Notes under the pieces: model-generated
What the model saw: only the letters and a program-made list of their open reading frames with translations
Databases searched by the model: none
Told to the model about the DNA's origin: nothing
In this document: positions 1-6,922 of the stretch, in pieces
Layout of the letters: every line of letters begins with the position of its first letter
Position numbering within the stretch: the stretch's first letter is position 1
DNA from: Sphingomonadales bacterium
GTDB lineage: Bacteria > Pseudomonadota > Alphaproteobacteria > Sphingomonadales > Sphingomonadaceae
Reading direction: 5' to 3'
Length of the DNA stretch: 9,592 bases
NCBI GenBank assembly: GCA_028868335.1
Contig: JAGWUU010000112.1
Span: 1 to 9,592 of the forward strand
Translations under genes and position numbers: made by a program

Positions 1-624
1 TGAGGCGAAGGGGACGACGGTATGGCCATCGGTCAGGGCAAAGAAGCTCGCCTCCTCACCCTCGAGGAATTCCTCGATCACCGCTTCGGCGCCAGCCGCG
101 CCGAAACGACCGGCAAAGATCTCGCTGACGGCCTGCTCGGCCTCGACCATGGACATGGCGACGGTAACGCCCTTCCCCGCGGCGAGGCCATCGGCCTTGA
201 TCACCACCGGCACGCCGAAACGGGCAAGCGCGGCCATGGCGTCATTCTCGGTGGCGACGCGCTCGTAGCCACCGGTCGGGATATTGGCGCGGGCGCACAG
301 GTCCTTGGTGAAGCCCTTGCTCCCTTCCAGTTGCGCCGCAGCCTTGTTTGGCCCGAACACCGGAACCCCGGCGTGGCGCAGCTCATCGGCGAGGCCATCG
401 ACCAGCGGCGCTTCCGGGCCGATCACCACCAGGCCGATCCGCTGCGCCTCGCAGAAGGCCAGGACGGCGGCATGATCGGCGGCGTCCAGCACGATCAGTT
501 CGGCGTGTTCACCGATGCCCGGATTTCCCGGTGCGGCAAACAGCTTCGTACACAGGCGGGATTGCGCCAGCTTCCATGCCAGCGCATGTTCGCGCCCACC
601 CGATCCCAGAAGCAGGATATTCAT
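1..624 (-). CDS. purD: Phosphoribosylamine-glycine ligase (GAR synthetase), N-terminal part, runs off the left edge
   Basis: PurD joins glycine to 5-phosphoribosylamine with ATP, the second committed step of de novo purine synthesis, in the cytoplasm. The visible 208 codons read in one frame from ATG (complement of 622-624) to base 1. The N-terminal Rossmann-like domain is seen as GSGGREHAL (residues 7-15), PGNPG (32-36) and GPEAPL (69-74). The ATP-grasp part begins with a phosphate-loop-like LEGSKGF (99-105) and VIKADGLAAGKGV (141-153), then EEFLEGEEAS (184-193), all typical of the family. Full-length PurD is about 420-430 residues, so roughly half lies outside the window. AGGA lies ten bases upstream of the start, inside the codons of the divergent xseA. 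The start codon shares CATG with the xseA start, leaving no intergenic DNA, so its promoter must lie within xseA codons. No frameshift or missing residue is visible. Confidence 0.97.
   Translation of the reverse strand, partial: MNILLLGSGGREHALAWKLAQSRLCTKLFAAPGNPGIGEHAELIVLDAADHAAVLAFCEAQRIGLVVIGPEAPLVDGLADELRHAGVPVFGPNKAAAQLEGSKGFTKDLCARANIPTGGYERVATENDAMAALARFGVPVVIKADGLAAGKGVTVAMSMVEAEQAVSEIFAGRFGAAGAEAVIEEFLEGEEASFFALTDGHTVVPFAS
614..617 (+). promoter_or_regulatory. Ribosome-binding site of xseA
   Basis: AGGA with a five-base spacer before ATG at 623. It supports this start over the longer open frame that begins upstream at 515, whose extra 36 residues are antisense to purD and unlike the family. 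The site itself lies in purD codons 3 to 4 on the other strand. Confidence 0.6.
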
Positions 625-2026
625 GTCGCCGCCGTCCTATTCCGAAGAAGAATCTGCCGGGCTGGTAGCGAAGGACTCCGCCGGGGACAACGCCGCAGCG
701 CTGTCCGTCAGCGAGATTTCCGCCTTGCTCAAGCGCACGGTCGAGGACCGGTTCGGCTATGTGCGGGTGCGGGGCGAACTTTCGGGAGTGAAGCGCGCCG
801 CCTCGGGCCATGTCTATCTGGCGCTCAAGGACGCGAATGCCCGGCTCGACGGGATCATGTGGCGCGGCACGGCGCAGCGGCTGGCCTTCCAGCCTGAGGA
901 CGGGCTTGAAGTGATCGCCACCGGCAAGCTCACCACTTATCCCGGCCGCTCGAACTACCAGATGGTGATCGAGCGGATGGAAGTGGCGGGCGAGGGCGCC
1001 CTGCTCGCCCTTCTGGCCAGAACCAAGGCGCGGCTGGAAGCGGAAGGGCTGTTCGCCCCCGCGCGCAAGCGAGCGTTACCCTACCTTCCCGACGTGATCG
1101 GCGTCGTCACCTCGCCCACCGGAGCGGTGATCCGCGACATCCTCCACCGCCTTGCTGACCGTTTTCCCAGCCGGGTGCTGGTCTGGCCGGTGCTGGTCCA
1201 GGGCCAGGGCGCTGCGGAGCAGGTAGCGGCGGCGGTGCGTGGCTTTTCCACCCTGCCCCACATTGGCCCGATCCCGCGCCCCGACCTGGTGATCGTGGCG
1301 CGGGGCGGCGGCTCGATCGAGGACCTGTGGGCCTTCAACGAAGAGATCGTGGTCCGCGCGATCGCCGAATCGCAGATCCCGGTGATTTCCGCCGTCGGGC
1401 ATGAGACAGACACGACTCTCGCCGATTTCGCCGCAGATCGCCGTGCGCCAACGCCCACCGCCGCCGCGGAAATGGCCGTTCCGGTCCGTTCCGATCTTGC
1501 CACCCAGCTTGCCGAACTGGCCTTGCGCGAACGCCGCGCCGTGCTGCGACCGTTGCAACTGGGGCGCGAGCGGCTGGCGGCCCGGGCCGAGCGTTTGCCA
1601 AAACTCGAGAGCCTGTTGAGTCCGCAGGCGCAAAGGCTGGATGACCTGTCCGACCGGTTGCGACGCGGGCTGGTCGACCGCACCCAGCTCGCGCGGGGCG
1701 AGCTGCAACGCGTTGGTGCGCGGCTTTCGCTGCCGCTACTCGCCGCGCGGCTCGGTCGTGCGCGCGACCGGCTTGATGCGACCGGGCGATTCCTGCATTC
1801 GCTCGATCCAGATCGGGTGTTGCAACGCGGCTATGTCCGCGTCACCGGGCCCGATGGCCGTACTTTGGTCAGTCGTGCCACGGCGGCGGAGCAGGCGGGC
1901 CTGTCGCTGCACTTTCGCGATGGCGAACTCGCGGTGGTCCCGGCGGGCGCCGCGACGGCCCGTGCTCCGGCCAGGGCGAAAGCTGCCGCGCGTCCTCCCG
2001 CGCCCGAACAGGGTAAATTGCTCTGA
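623..2026 (+). CDS. xseA: Exodeoxyribonuclease VII large subunit
   Basis: XseA is the catalytic large subunit of exonuclease VII, which degrades single-stranded DNA from either end to short oligonucleotides in repair and recombination, in complex with several copies of the small subunit XseB. The 467-residue product has an N-terminal OB-fold for ssDNA binding (about 28-125, with SGHVYLALKD and MWRG), then the catalytic domain (from about 130) with VVTSPTGA (161-168), the signature ARGGGSIEDLWAFN (226-239) and AVGHETDTTLADF (257-269) running into RAPTPTAAAE (274-283). A long Arg/Leu-rich coiled-coil-like stretch (about 290-390) precedes the C-terminal LDPDRVLQRGYVRV strand region (394-407). 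Length is slightly above the E. coli protein because of a 27-residue polar lead and an Ala/Pro/Arg-rich tail. It heads a plus-strand group with the DUF2093 gene 26 bases downstream. No xseB is present in the window. Confidence 0.97.
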   Translation: MSPPSYSEEESAGLVAKDSAGDNAAALSVSEISALLKRTVEDRFGYVRVRGELSGVKRAASGHVYLALKDANARLDGIMWRGTAQRLAFQPEDGLEVIATGKLTTYPGRSNYQMVIERMEVAGEGALLALLARTKARLEAEGLFAPARKRALPYLPDVIGVVTSPTGAVIRDILHRLADRFPSRVLVWPVLVQGQGAAEQVAAAVRGFSTLPHIGPIPRPDLVIVARGGGSIEDLWAFNEEIVVRAIAESQIPVISAVGHETDTTLADFAADRRAPTPTAAAEMAVPVRSDLATQLAELALRERRAVLRPLQLGRERLAARAERLPKLESLLSPQAQRLDDLSDRLRRGLVDRTQLARGELQRVGARLSLPLLAARLGRARDRLDATGRFLHSLDPDRVLQRGYVRVTGPDGRTLVSRATAAEQAGLSLHFRDGELAVVPAGAATARAPARAKAAARPPAPEQGKLL

Positions 2027-2052
2027 AAGGTTGCTTGGGTTAGACTGGCGCC

Positions 2053-2256
2053 ATGCTGATGAATTCCACCGATCGCGCCGCCAGCCTGTTCTACCAGCCC
2101 AACGGGTTCCGCGTGTTGAGTCCGGGCACTCATGTGATCTGCGCCGCCAGCGGTGACGCCGTGTCGCTTGAGGCATTGCGTTACTGGAGCGTCGACCGTC
2201 AGGAAGCCTACGCCAGTTGCGAGTTGGCGACGCAAAGGCTGCTCGGCCAGCGATGA
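2053..2256 (+). CDS. Small DUF2093-family protein of unknown function
   Basis: The 67-residue product carries the run of conserved residues I associate with DUF2093: FRVLSPGTHVICAASGDAV (19-37) followed by LRYWSVDRQEAYAS (42-55). It has no signal peptide or membrane segment and two cysteines (C30, C56). From memory, this family is alphaproteobacterial and commonly sits next to xseA, as here; its function is not established. It is not XseB, which is a short helical protein with a different signature. Start choice is between ATG 2053 and ATG 2059; neither has a good Shine-Dalgarno sequence, so translation may depend on coupling to xseA, whose stop lies 26 bases upstream. The stop codon overlaps the next start as ATGA, which suggests one transcript with xseA and the M23 peptidase gene. 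Confidence 0.88.
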   Translation: MLMNSTDRAASLFYQPNGFRVLSPGTHVICAASGDAVSLEALRYWSVDRQEAYASCELATQRLLGQR

Positions 2257-3131
2257 TCCGCAAGCCTCTCCTGCTCGCCGGAGCAGGTGTGCTGCTCCTC
2301 GGCCTGGCCCTGATAACGGGGCTGAACGCCCGCGCCGCCGAGAGTCTTGGACTGCTGCCTCCACCCGATTTCGGCCTGAACGGCCAATTGACCCAGGGGG
2401 GCTGGGCGCGTGGCCTGGCGCCGAAGGGTGCAAGCCAATTGTCGTTCAACGGCAAGCCGGTGCCGCTGGCCGCCGATGGGCGCTTCCTCATCGCATTCGA
2501 TCGCGATGCCGGGCCATCGGCGCAAGTCAGCGCGAAACTGGCCGATGGTCGCGTGACGACACGCGCGCTGACCATTTCGCCGCGCGCCTGGAAGCTCGAA
2601 TATATTCCTATCGGCCCACGCCCCGGCACTCCGCCGAGCGAGGAATTCGCGCGACGCCGCGCGACCGAGCTGGTCCAGATCAATGCCGCACGCGCCGTCG
2701 ACCACGATAGCCCGGGCTGGCGGCAGAAATTCATCTGGCCGGTTTATGGCCGCCTGTCGGGCCGGTTCGGCTCGCAGCGGATCTACAATGGCACGCCGGG
2801 CAGCTACCATTCGGGCCTCGACATTGCCACGGGGGCCAGCGGCACGCCCTTCGTAGCCCCGGCGGACGGCGTAGTGATCCTCGCCGCAGAAAGCCCTTTC
2901 ACACTGGAGGGCCGGTTGCTGATGATCGACCACGGCATGGGCCTCAACAGCGCGTTCCTGCATTGCTCGAAACTGGCGGTGAAGGTGGGCGATGTGGTTC
3001 ACCAGGGCCAGTACCTCGGCAACATCGGCATGACCGGTCGCGCCACCGGCCCGCACCTTCACTGGTCAATCAAATGGCACGATTCGCGCCTCGATCCACT
3101 GCTGTTCACCGGAGCGATGCCGGGGCGGTAG
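2253..3131 (+). CDS. Exported M23 (LytM-type) zinc metallopeptidase
   Basis: M23/LytM-domain proteins either cleave peptide cross-links of peptidoglycan or, when zinc ligands are lost, activate amidases. This 292-residue protein begins with a positively charged N-terminus and a hydrophobic stretch (residues 5-23), then ARAAE, which fits a Sec signal peptide cleaved near 28-29 or an uncleaved anchor. A proline/glycine-rich beta region (about 37-120) carries GWARGLAPKGA. The LytM domain spans about 160-285. HSGLD (186-190) supplies the first His and Asp zinc ligands, H237 is in FLH, and GPHLHW (266-271) supplies the HxH pair. All ligands are present, so an active endopeptidase is predicted. The start at 2253 is preferred over an upstream in-frame start because it overlaps the DUF2093 stop as ATGA and places the signal peptide at the N-terminus. 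There is no good ribosome site (AAAGG lies 14 bases upstream), which again points to translational coupling. Confidence 0.93.
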   Translation: MIRKPLLLAGAGVLLLGLALITGLNARAAESLGLLPPPDFGLNGQLTQGGWARGLAPKGASQLSFNGKPVPLAADGRFLIAFDRDAGPSAQVSAKLADGRVTTRALTISPRAWKLEYIPIGPRPGTPPSEEFARRRATELVQINAARAVDHDSPGWRQKFIWPVYGRLSGRFGSQRIYNGTPGSYHSGLDIATGASGTPFVAPADGVVILAAESPFTLEGRLLMIDHGMGLNSAFLHCSKLAVKVGDVVHQGQYLGNIGMTGRATGPHLHWSIKWHDSRLDPLLFTGAMPGR

Positions 3132-3210
3132 AGTGGAGGAACAGCGTGAAATCCTTCCAACAACCGGAGCGATTTCGCCGCTGAAGCCTTTGCCATGATT
3201 TGGCGTTCGT

Positions 3211-3320
3211 TTGTGCAATGAAAGTGCGACAATCGCGCCACGCCGTGTAATATAGTTGCGGTTGCAACTGTATAAATCCCGGAATTGCTTGGATTGATAA
3301 CTAACGGCACTGTTGCACAA
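3211..3320 (+). promoter_or_regulatory. Probable promoter/operator region of the receptor gene
   Basis: Three dyads with TTG..CAA half-sites lie at 3211-3218 (TTGTGCAA), 3261-3268 (GTTGCAAC) and 3313-3320 (TTGCACAA). Their TTG starts are exactly 51 bases apart. Between and around them lie AT-rich promoter-like elements: TGTATAAAT at 3269-3277 (extended -10 like), and TTGATA 3294-3299 followed after 16 bases by CACAAT 3316-3321. No single pair is a convincing sigma-70 promoter. The location, in the only non-coding DNA before a large and probably strongly expressed gene, is the main support. Confidence 0.3.
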
Positions 3321-3510
3321 TGGTTACATGGTCCGTTGAATTTACACGACTGTCAGCCATTCTCTTTGCCCGCATCGCGCCAATCCGTCATCAACCCCCA
3401 TCGCCTTATGCGGCTGGCGTGTGCTCCACCAACGGGTCCGTGGGGCATTGAGGGGCAAGTACGCGGCAGCTCGCACAGGGCCTTTGGGTGTGATCCAATT
3501 CCCGGCGCAC

Positions 3511-3530
3511 CCAGTCGAAAAAGGGACTGG
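3511..3530 (+). promoter_or_regulatory. Hairpin presenting the receptor ribosome-binding site in its loop
   Basis: CCAGTC (3511-3516) and GACTGG (3525-3530) are exact reverse complements, six pairs, enclosing an eight-base purine loop (3517-3524). The Shine-Dalgarno sequence AAGGGA (3521-3526) lies mostly in that loop, seven bases before the GTG start at 3534. This site decides the start codon. Whether the hairpin forms in the mRNA is inference. Confidence 0.5.
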
Positions 3531-3533
3531 AAC

Positions 3534-6500
3534 GTGAAGAAAACCACTCTTACCGCTCTGAAAGTTGGCGCGGCACCGCTGGTGCTGGGCCTTGCTTTCG
3601 TCAGCAATGCTGCGCACGCGCAAAATGCCGCCAAGGTTGATTGTGCGGCGAACCCGAACGATGCTTCGTGCGTCGAGGACAAGGGACAGATCGTCGTTAC
3701 CGGCTCGATCGTCCGTAACCCGGCAGCGGCTACCGCTTCGCCGGTCACCTCGCTCTCAGCCGACGACCTTTCCAAGCGCGGCATTTCGTCGATGGCCGAC
3801 GCTCTGCAGTCATTGACCGCGAACAACGCCGGTACGGCCCCGCCGAGCTGGTCGTCGTTCGGCTTCGCAACCGGCGCCAGCGCGGTCTCGCTGCGCGGCC
3901 TCAACGATGCCTACACGCTGACGCTGTTCAATGGCATGCGTACCGCCCCTTATCCGCTGGCTGACGACGGTTATCGTAACTTCGTCGACATCAACACGAT
4001 TCCGAGTTCTATTGTCGACAGTATCGACGTTTTGCAGGACGGTGCTTCGGCAACCTATGGTTCGGACGCGATCGCGGGCGTGGTCAACGTTATGATCAAG
4101 CGCCAGGTCAAGGGCCTGCATCTTGCTGGTTCGGCCGGCATTTCAGGTGTTGGCGACGCGGGTGAGCGCAAGATCAGCGGAACGTTCGGTTACGGTGATC
4201 TCGAGGAGCAGGGCTTCAACGTCTACGTCAACGGCGAATACCAGAAGAACGATGCTCTCAAGCTGAGCGCTCGCGGTTATCCGTTCAATACCGCTAACCA
4301 GAGCCTGATCTGCGGTACTTCCGCCCAGGGTTGCTTGTTCAACGGTATTCGTAACGGTGTACAGCCTGACGGTACCGCAAGCGCTTTCACCAGCACGATG
4401 ATCCCCTTTGTGCGTCCGTACACCGCGGGTCTTTCTGCGCTTGGTCCGAACCAGATGGCCAATCCGGCACAGGGCTGCGGATTACTTCCTTCACACACTC
4501 TGACGGCCGCGGAACTTGCTACGCTAACAGCGGCTCAAAGGGCGGCCATTCCGGCAAACGGTGTGGTTTGCCAGCAGGATAACGCGAACCTTTACCGCTA
4601 TTACAACTCGGTCACAGAGCGTAAGGGCGGCAACATTCGGGCAACCTTCAAGCTGGGTGATCGCGCCGAAGCTTACGGTATGTTCAACTATTACAATACG
4701 ATCACTGACAACTTCACCACGCCGACTGGCTACACCGGGCAGACCACTCCGGGTGATGTCCAGGTGACCGTCAGCCGTATCTTCCTGCCGGCCTACGTCT
4801 GCTCGGCTGGTACGTCTGCAATCGTCGGTGGCGATCTGATCGCGTCGGGTTGTAACGCAGCGAACGGAACCCTCAACCCGAACAACCCGTTTGCCGCTGC
4901 AGGGAATCTCGCCCGTCTCACCGCTTTGCCGGCCATTCCTCGTGAAACCTATGCGAATTCGAAGGTCTATCGCTTTACCGCCGGTGTCAGCGCGACCTTT
5001 GGTGATGGCTGGAACTTCAACCTTGATGGTACCCACTCGACTGCGGTTCTTGACCGCACGGACAAGGGCTACATCATGGTCCAGGGCCTGATGGATGCAG
5101 TTGCCAAGGGCACCTTCAACTTCATCGATCCGGCGGCCAACTCAGCAGCGCAGATTCAGGGCGTATTCCCCGATTCGCACAATCACTCGACCTCGAAGCT
5201 GACGCAGGTCGTCGCCTCGCTGAACAAGGATGTGTTCGAACTGCCGGGTGGCATGCTCAACATCGCTGTTTCGGGCCAGTATCGTTATGAAGCGATCCAC
5301 AACCCGAGCGCCAACCCCGCCATGGCAAACGATGCTGCCCGCTATTACAGCATCAACGCCGTCGGCGTGGACGGCAGCCGCAGCGTTTGGTCAGCGTCGT
5401 ATGAAATCAGTGCCCCGATCCATGAAATGCTCAGGGTCAAGGCTGAAGGTTCGTACGATCACTACTCGACCCACCAGGCACGCTTCTCGCCGAAGTTCGA
5501 GGCTGAGTTCAAGCCGATCCCCGAAGTCAAGCTGCGCGGCACCTTCTCGAAGGGCTTCCGCATCCCCAGCTTCAGTGAATCGTTTGCTCTGCCGACGACG
5601 GGTTACGTCAACAGCAACATCAACTGCGCCAATGCCGCAGTCTATGGTGCATTCTGTGCGGCTCACGCCTCGAACCCGGCCTACTATTCGGGCGGCTACA
5701 GCTACGGCCTGACCTCTGGCGGCAACCTCAACCTCAAGCCTGAGGTTTCGACCGGATTCACTGGTGGCATCGTGATCCAGCCGACACCGCGGATCACCTT
5801 CACCGCCGATTACTACTCGATCAAGATCGACAATCTGATCGTGGGCGTCTCGGCCACCCAGGCAATGATCAACAGTTACTACCAGAACAACGGTGCAGTG
5901 AACATTCCGGGTATCTCCGTGACGGCAGCCCTGCCCGATCCGAACAACCCGAATGCGCTGCCCCTGCTCGGTAACATCATTGGTTCGTACAAGAACGCGG
6001 ACAAGTTCGTTGCCCGTGGTATGGACTTCTCGGCAAAGGCGAAGTTCCCGCTCAGCAACACTGTGACCTGGACGACCACCGCTTCGGCCTCGATGCTGCT
6101 GCGGCTTGAGCAGACGCTCGATGACGGCACGGTCCAGCGTTACGATGCCTCGCTGGGCAACTGCAACATCACGTCGTGCTCCGGTGCTCCGAAGTGGCGC
6201 GTAGTGTGGCAGAACACGCTGGACTTCAACGACAAGGTCGGTGTGAGCCTGACGGCGAACTACACCAGCGGCTACTCGGAAGTCGCCACCGATTCGGGCG
6301 GCGTCTATGGCAATTGTCAGGCCAGCGTCGACAATGGCCAGGTCCTTGGCTGGAACGACGGTTCGCCCGTGCAGTGCTACGCCAAGTCGACCTTCTATCT
6401 CGATGGTCATATCGAGGCGAAGGTGGCGCCGAAGTTCAAGATCTACATGGACATCAAGAACATCTTCGATCGCAAGGCGGACTACGAACCGAATGCGGCC

Positions 6501-6587
6501 TATGGCCTCTATCAGTTCAACCCTGCCTGGCAGGATTCACTGTTCATCGGCCGCTATTTCCGAGTCGGAGCCAAGGTCGACTTCTAA
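3534..6587 (+). CDS. TonB-dependent outer-membrane receptor, substrate unknown
   Basis: This family imports scarce nutrients (iron chelates, vitamins, sugars, oligomers) across the outer membrane using TonB energy. The 1017-residue product starts at GTG 3534, chosen because AAGGGA lies seven bases upstream and a classic signal peptide follows (Lys-rich start, hydrophobic core 11-25, cleavage after AHA at residue 29). A TonB-box-like QIVVTGSI (52-59) precedes the plug domain (about 62-190: SLRGLN 119-124, VLQDGASATYGSDAIAGVVN 167-185). The barrel follows (about 195-1017) with late-barrel motifs FSKGFRIPSF (671-680), NLKPEVS (733-739), DIKNIFDRKADYE (973-985) and terminal FRVGAKVDF, ending in Phe as outer-membrane proteins do. 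Fourteen cysteines form seven local pairs, mostly in predicted extracellular loops. The gene uses more GGT, CGT and GCT codons than its neighbours. It is monocistronic, with its own leader and terminator. No nearby gene reveals the substrate. Confidence 0.95.
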   Translation: MKKTTLTALKVGAAPLVLGLAFVSNAAHAQNAAKVDCAANPNDASCVEDKGQIVVTGSIVRNPAAATASPVTSLSADDLSKRGISSMADALQSLTANNAGTAPPSWSSFGFATGASAVSLRGLNDAYTLTLFNGMRTAPYPLADDGYRNFVDINTIPSSIVDSIDVLQDGASATYGSDAIAGVVNVMIKRQVKGLHLAGSAGISGVGDAGERKISGTFGYGDLEEQGFNVYVNGEYQKNDALKLSARGYPFNTANQSLICGTSAQGCLFNGIRNGVQPDGTASAFTSTMIPFVRPYTAGLSALGPNQMANPAQGCGLLPSHTLTAAELATLTAAQRAAIPANGVVCQQDNANLYRYYNSVTERKGGNIRATFKLGDRAEAYGMFNYYNTITDNFTTPTGYTGQTTPGDVQVTVSRIFLPAYVCSAGTSAIVGGDLIASGCNAANGTLNPNNPFAAAGNLARLTALPAIPRETYANSKVYRFTAGVSATFGDGWNFNLDGTHSTAVLDRTDKGYIMVQGLMDAVAKGTFNFIDPAANSAAQIQGVFPDSHNHSTSKLTQVVASLNKDVFELPGGMLNIAVSGQYRYEAIHNPSANPAMANDAARYYSINAVGVDGSRSVWSASYEISAPIHEMLRVKAEGSYDHYSTHQARFSPKFEAEFKPIPEVKLRGTFSKGFRIPSFSESFALPTTGYVNSNINCANAAVYGAFCAAHASNPAYYSGGYSYGLTSGGNLNLKPEVSTGFTGGIVIQPTPRITFTADYYSIKIDNLIVGVSATQAMINSYYQNNGAVNIPGISVTAALPDPNNPNALPLLGNIIGSYKNADKFVARGMDFSAKAKFPLSNTVTWTTTASASMLLRLEQTLDDGTVQRYDASLGNCNITSCSGAPKWRVVWQNTLDFNDKVGVSLTANYTSGYSEVATDSGGVYGNCQASVDNGQVLGWNDGSPVQCYAKSTFYLDGHIEAKVAPKFKIYMDIKNIFDRKADYEPNAAYGLYQFNPAWQDSLFIGRYFRVGAKVDF

Positions 6588-6611
6588 GTCGACGGCGAAC
6601 ATCGGAAGCAG

Positions 6612-6640
6612 AAGGGCGGGTCTTCGGACCCGCCCTTTTT
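6612..6640 (+). terminator. Strong intrinsic terminator of the receptor gene
   Basis: An 11-pair stem (6612-6622 with 6627-6637), GC-rich, is closed by C-G around the very stable tetraloop TTCG and followed by TTTTT at 6636-6640, then GTTT. It lies 24 bases after the receptor stop codon. Confidence 0.93.
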
Positions 6641-6870
6641 GTTTGCGCTCCGTAGAAGAGTATCTTCTCCCCTGTGCAGGGGCTGGAAAGGCATGCTGAT
6701 GCTTGGGCGGCGATGCGAGGCTGTAGGTTTAGCCAACTTCCCCAAATGAGAACGCACAGTCGCATTGCGAATGGAATGGTCTGGGCTGGCTTTGACCTCC
6801 GCTCGCTTGCTTCGTTCGGACCTGTGGATGTCGTGCACCGCGATGGTGGTCACGTCCCTTGCGAACAAGC
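6641..6870. other. Gap between convergent genes, no gene seen
   Basis: No credible coding sequence is visible on either strand. Two perfect hairpins directly abut one another: AGAAGA-GTA-TCTTCT (6654-6668) and CCCCT-GTGC-AGGGG (6669-6682). A weaker GGCT...AGCC pairing lies at 6719-6734. The remainder (about 6735-6870) shows nothing I can name. It lies between two terminators facing each other, so it is probably little transcribed unless it has its own promoter. Confidence 0.55.
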
Positions 6871-6903
6871 AAAAAGGCGCGCGGATTGCTCCGCGCGCCT
6901 TTT
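6871..6903 (-). terminator. Intrinsic terminator of rpmB
   Basis: A GC-rich stem (6872-6884 with 6891-6903, 13 pairs including the flanking A-T pairs) has a six-base loop. On the minus strand it is followed by five T residues (complement of 6871-6875). It lies about 20 bases beyond the rpmB stop. The plus strand also has a short T run, so it may work in both directions. Confidence 0.9.
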
Positions 6904-6922
6904 GTCTGTCAGGAATGCCCGA

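Larger units (their letters stand above)
3132..3533. other. 402-base non-coding leader region upstream of the receptor gene
   Basis: I find no gene on either strand. The receptor's frame happens to stay open upstream to 3285, but that stretch resembles no protein and lacks a ribosome site. Visible content: a weak hairpin just after the peptidase gene (GTGAAATC 3146-3153 with GATTTCGC 3171-3178, no T run, so at best a poor terminator); three TTG..CAA dyads starting at 3211, 3262 and 3313; an AT-rich stretch with TATAAAT at 3271-3277; a TTGATA-like -35 at 3294-3299; and, directly before the start, a hairpin enclosing the ribosome-binding site (3511-3530). No cobalamin or other riboswitch core was recognised. 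A long 5' untranslated region of 150-250 bases seems likely. Confidence 0.6.

Noticed and set aside
22..897. Open frame of 291 codons on the plus strand across purD and the start of xseA
   Set aside because: It is antisense to purD motifs and out of frame with xseA; composition is typical of a shadow frame.
1736..2734. Open frame of 332 codons on the minus strand across xseA, DUF2093 and the peptidase gene
   Set aside because: It crosses three convincing plus-strand genes, is Arg/Ser/Pro-rich and matches nothing recognisable, so it is a GC-rich shadow frame.
3146..3178. Hairpin after the M23 peptidase gene as a terminator
   Set aside because: The eight-pair stem includes a G-T pair, has a 17-base loop and no following T run; it is mentioned only within the leader description.
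3306..3317. GGCACTGTTGCA, identical to the outer 12 bases of the IS26-type (IS6 family) terminal inverted repeat
   Set aside because: Only one end is visible, the match stops after 12 bases, no transposase or second end is nearby, and the bases also belong to the third TTG..CAA dyad. A chance match is likely.
3285..3533. In-frame extension of the receptor reading frame upstream of the GTG start (83 codons)
   Set aside because: The predicted residues resemble no signal peptide or known domain, while GTG 3534 has a good ribosome site and an immediate signal peptide.
3132..3533. Possible riboswitch (for example cobalamin) in the receptor leader
   Set aside because: No conserved riboswitch core such as a B12 box could be recognised, so no ligand can be proposed for the receptor.
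5391..6410. Long open frame of 339 codons on the minus strand inside the receptor gene
   Set aside because: It is antisense to well-supported barrel sequence in a GC-rich gene, has biased Arg/Val/Asp composition and shows no recognisable domain.
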